Assembly: GCF_024868665.1 (NCBI RefSeq)
Contig: NC_079904.1
Location: 22,055,784-22,119,783 of the forward strand
Source of the DNA: Triplophysa rosa
Lineage: Eukaryota > Chordata > Actinopteri > Cypriniformes > Nemacheilidae
Reading direction: 5' to 3'
DNA length: 64,000 nucleotides
The notes beneath the pieces were generated by a model. The model saw nothing but the letters and a program-made list of their open reading frames with translations, was not told where the DNA came from and ran no database searches. The position numbers were made by a program, and so were the translations under genes. How positions within the stretch are numbered: the stretch's first letter is position 1; every line of letters begins with the position of its first letter. Shown here piece by piece: positions 62,741 through 64,000 of this stretch.

Positions 62741-63430
62741 GACCGGCAACTGGTAGGGTGTACGCCTGTTCGGTTTTCCCCCCTCTCTCGAGTGGGTCAG
62801 TATACCGATTTAGCCTCCATTCTTTCCCCACTGGGCGAAGAACAGGCACTCCATCCATCACTAAGCAAGCACCCCCTGGGGCGGGCTGGGCAGAGCAGCC
62901 CTGCCCCTTAGGCCGGGTATCACCTGAGTTATTCGCAGCATAGCTCTAACCGGACCTAGTGCTACCAGACGTTGCAACTCCCCAGTAGGGCGGTTCCGTC
63001 TGATGTATCCTCATGCTGGTTCCCACCTTGGTAACCCATGACCTCCCCGGGTAGACCTCCACCTCGCGGTTTTCTTCAGCCGCACTTTCTTCCCATGAGT
63101 TCTTCCCCATAGGTGAGACCATGTTGGTATCTCCACTATTCTCCTCCCTGCGGTAGGAAGTGGTCTCTGTAGCGCATCCCCCACTTGAGGAAGTAGCGCT
63201 TACCCAGTGCCTTACGGTTCCGGGCGGCTTCTCGCTGTTAGAGAAACAAGGCCGCCGCCTGTGAGGCCGAAGGTAGGGGTCTTCCCACCTTTCAAGAAAG
63301 CTCTGGGACCCCCTACCTACCCACTGGTAGGTTACATTTTCGCGGTAGCGTTACGGCTGACTCGCCCAGGCCAGTCACCGTCGCTTCGTTGAGTTTGTGA
63401 CAGGGCACTGTGTTATGGCGTTTTCCATTG

Positions 63431-63512
63431 GAACCCCATCTGTCGGTTCGACACAACGTCGAGAGACCGACAGAAAGGGAACGTCTCGGTTACGTTTGTA
63501 ACCTCGGTTCCC
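63431..63512 (+). repeat. Internal complementary region of the DIRS element
   Basis: 63431-63482 is the exact complement of the first 52 bases of the element; 63480-63512 is the complement of its extreme right end (one mismatch). In DIRS replication this region is thought to align the two ends to form the circular intermediate. Confidence 0.88.
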
Positions 63513-63602
63513 TGATGAAGGGAACGAGACGTTGTGTCCTCTTGCCACAACACGTGCTGTCCTCTGCAGCAGTCGTGAGAGGTCTCAGGCTCCTCAGAAC
63601 TA

Positions 63603-63811
63603 AGGTGAATGAATGATGCACGCCGTCTCCCTTTTATACCCGGATGTCCGGGGCGGAATCCGGCATGCAAATTTCATTTGCCAATTTTCATGGCCTTTTC
63701 TAAGCAGTCGGAAACGATTGGTTCTCAGGGACGAACCCCATCTGTCGGTTCGACACAACGTCGAGAGACCGACAGAAAGGGAACCGAGGTTACAAACATA
63801 ACCGAGACGTT
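63603..63811 (-). repeat. Right inverted terminal repeat of the DIRS element with its extension
   Basis: 63603-63784 mirrors the left terminal repeat; the additional 27 bases to 63811 have no counterpart on the left but are complementary to the internal region. The last 189 bases of the window beyond it show nothing recognisable. Confidence 0.85.
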
Positions 63812-64000
63812 TTTAATGTTGTTTCTGTGTATGTACGATCATTTTAATCTGCTGTAAGTCAAACCATGTGCAAATTAATCGGTCAACGGCATTGCTGATG
63901 AGTATTTTCTCTTTAAAACTGCAGTCAACCAAAGACAGTTTAAAAAAACCCCGCCCCTGTTTCCCAGCGTCACAAACACGTAACAAATCCCATCAATGTG

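Larger units (their letters stand above)
58453..63811 (+). mobile_element. DIRS-type tyrosine-recombinase retrotransposon, structurally nearly complete
   Basis: Inverted terminal repeats 58453-58634 and 63603-63784 (182 bp, differing at about two positions) start GTTCCCTTTCTGTCGGTCTC. The right end extends about 27 bp further (GAGGTTACAAACATAACCGA). An internal complementary region at 63431-63512 is complementary to both outer ends: 63431-63482 matches the first 52 bases without mismatch, and 63480-63512 matches the right extension with one mismatch. This is the layout of DIRS elements, which integrate by a tyrosine recombinase and have no LTRs. Inside, in order: gag remnant, reverse transcriptase/RNase H, tyrosine recombinase. 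A TATAAAAG box lies in each terminal repeat (58610 and its mirror). The near-identical ends suggest a young copy, but gag and RT carry disabling changes. Confidence 0.92.

Overview
The window reads as nuclear DNA of a ray-finned fish, most likely a cyprinid. Genes are split into short exons with GT-AG introns, intergenic DNA is AT-rich, and there is a dense load of fish-type transposons: hAT and TTAA-type miniature elements, a 5S-rRNA-derived SINE, CR1/L2-like and other LINEs, BEL/Pao, LTR elements and DIRS. There are no bacterial-style operons. Exons below were assembled by hand from the reading frame, the splice sites and recognised family sequences, so boundaries are good but not proven by transcripts.

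Host genes, left to right. (1) cep170b, minus strand, 5' part only (coding exons 1-5 at 736-4627); it runs off the left edge and contains what looks like a U12-type AT-AC intron. (2) akt1, minus strand, complete: 13 coding exons from 20260 down to 9140, 471 residues, with upstream non-coding exons. (3) mfsd4b (NaGLT1-like sugar transporter), plus strand, four coding exons 30984-33684, 504 residues. (4) ccnk (cyclin K), minus strand, ten coding exons 40476 down to 36618, 541 residues, convergent with mfsd4b. (5) A partial stonustoxin/neoverrucotoxin-like (SNTX family) gene, minus strand, 56039-57755, without a recognisable start codon or its 3' exons. akt1, cep170b and ccnk all lie on human chromosome 14q32, which supports the akt1 assignment.

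Between and inside the genes: 0.9-2.3 kb holds two nested miniature elements and a solo LTR; 10-12 kb (akt1 intron) holds a broken LINE; 20.4-21.5 kb has two miniature elements in the akt1 5' region; 23-25 kb has a LINE tail, a 45-bp minisatellite and an LTR; 29.7-32.3 kb has a family of TAGCACA-ended elements in and next to mfsd4b; 41.5-43.2 kb is a 5'-truncated CR1/L2-like LINE; 45-46 kb has the 5S-derived SINE and small palindromic elements; 46.3-48.9 kb is a modular element built of palindromic minisatellites; 49.4-53.3 kb is a decayed BEL/Pao element with a 1.5-kb hAT element next to its protease region, flanked by an exact 8-bp duplication; 58.45-63.81 kb is a structurally almost complete DIRS-type tyrosine-recombinase retrotransposon with inverted terminal repeats and an internal complementary region.

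No bacterial, CRISPR or operon-type system is present. The most notable items are the AT-AC intron in cep170b, the DIRS element with a 3-kb stop-free second frame, the hAT/BEL insertion, the truncated SNTX-like gene and an array of CArG-like boxes upstream of it.
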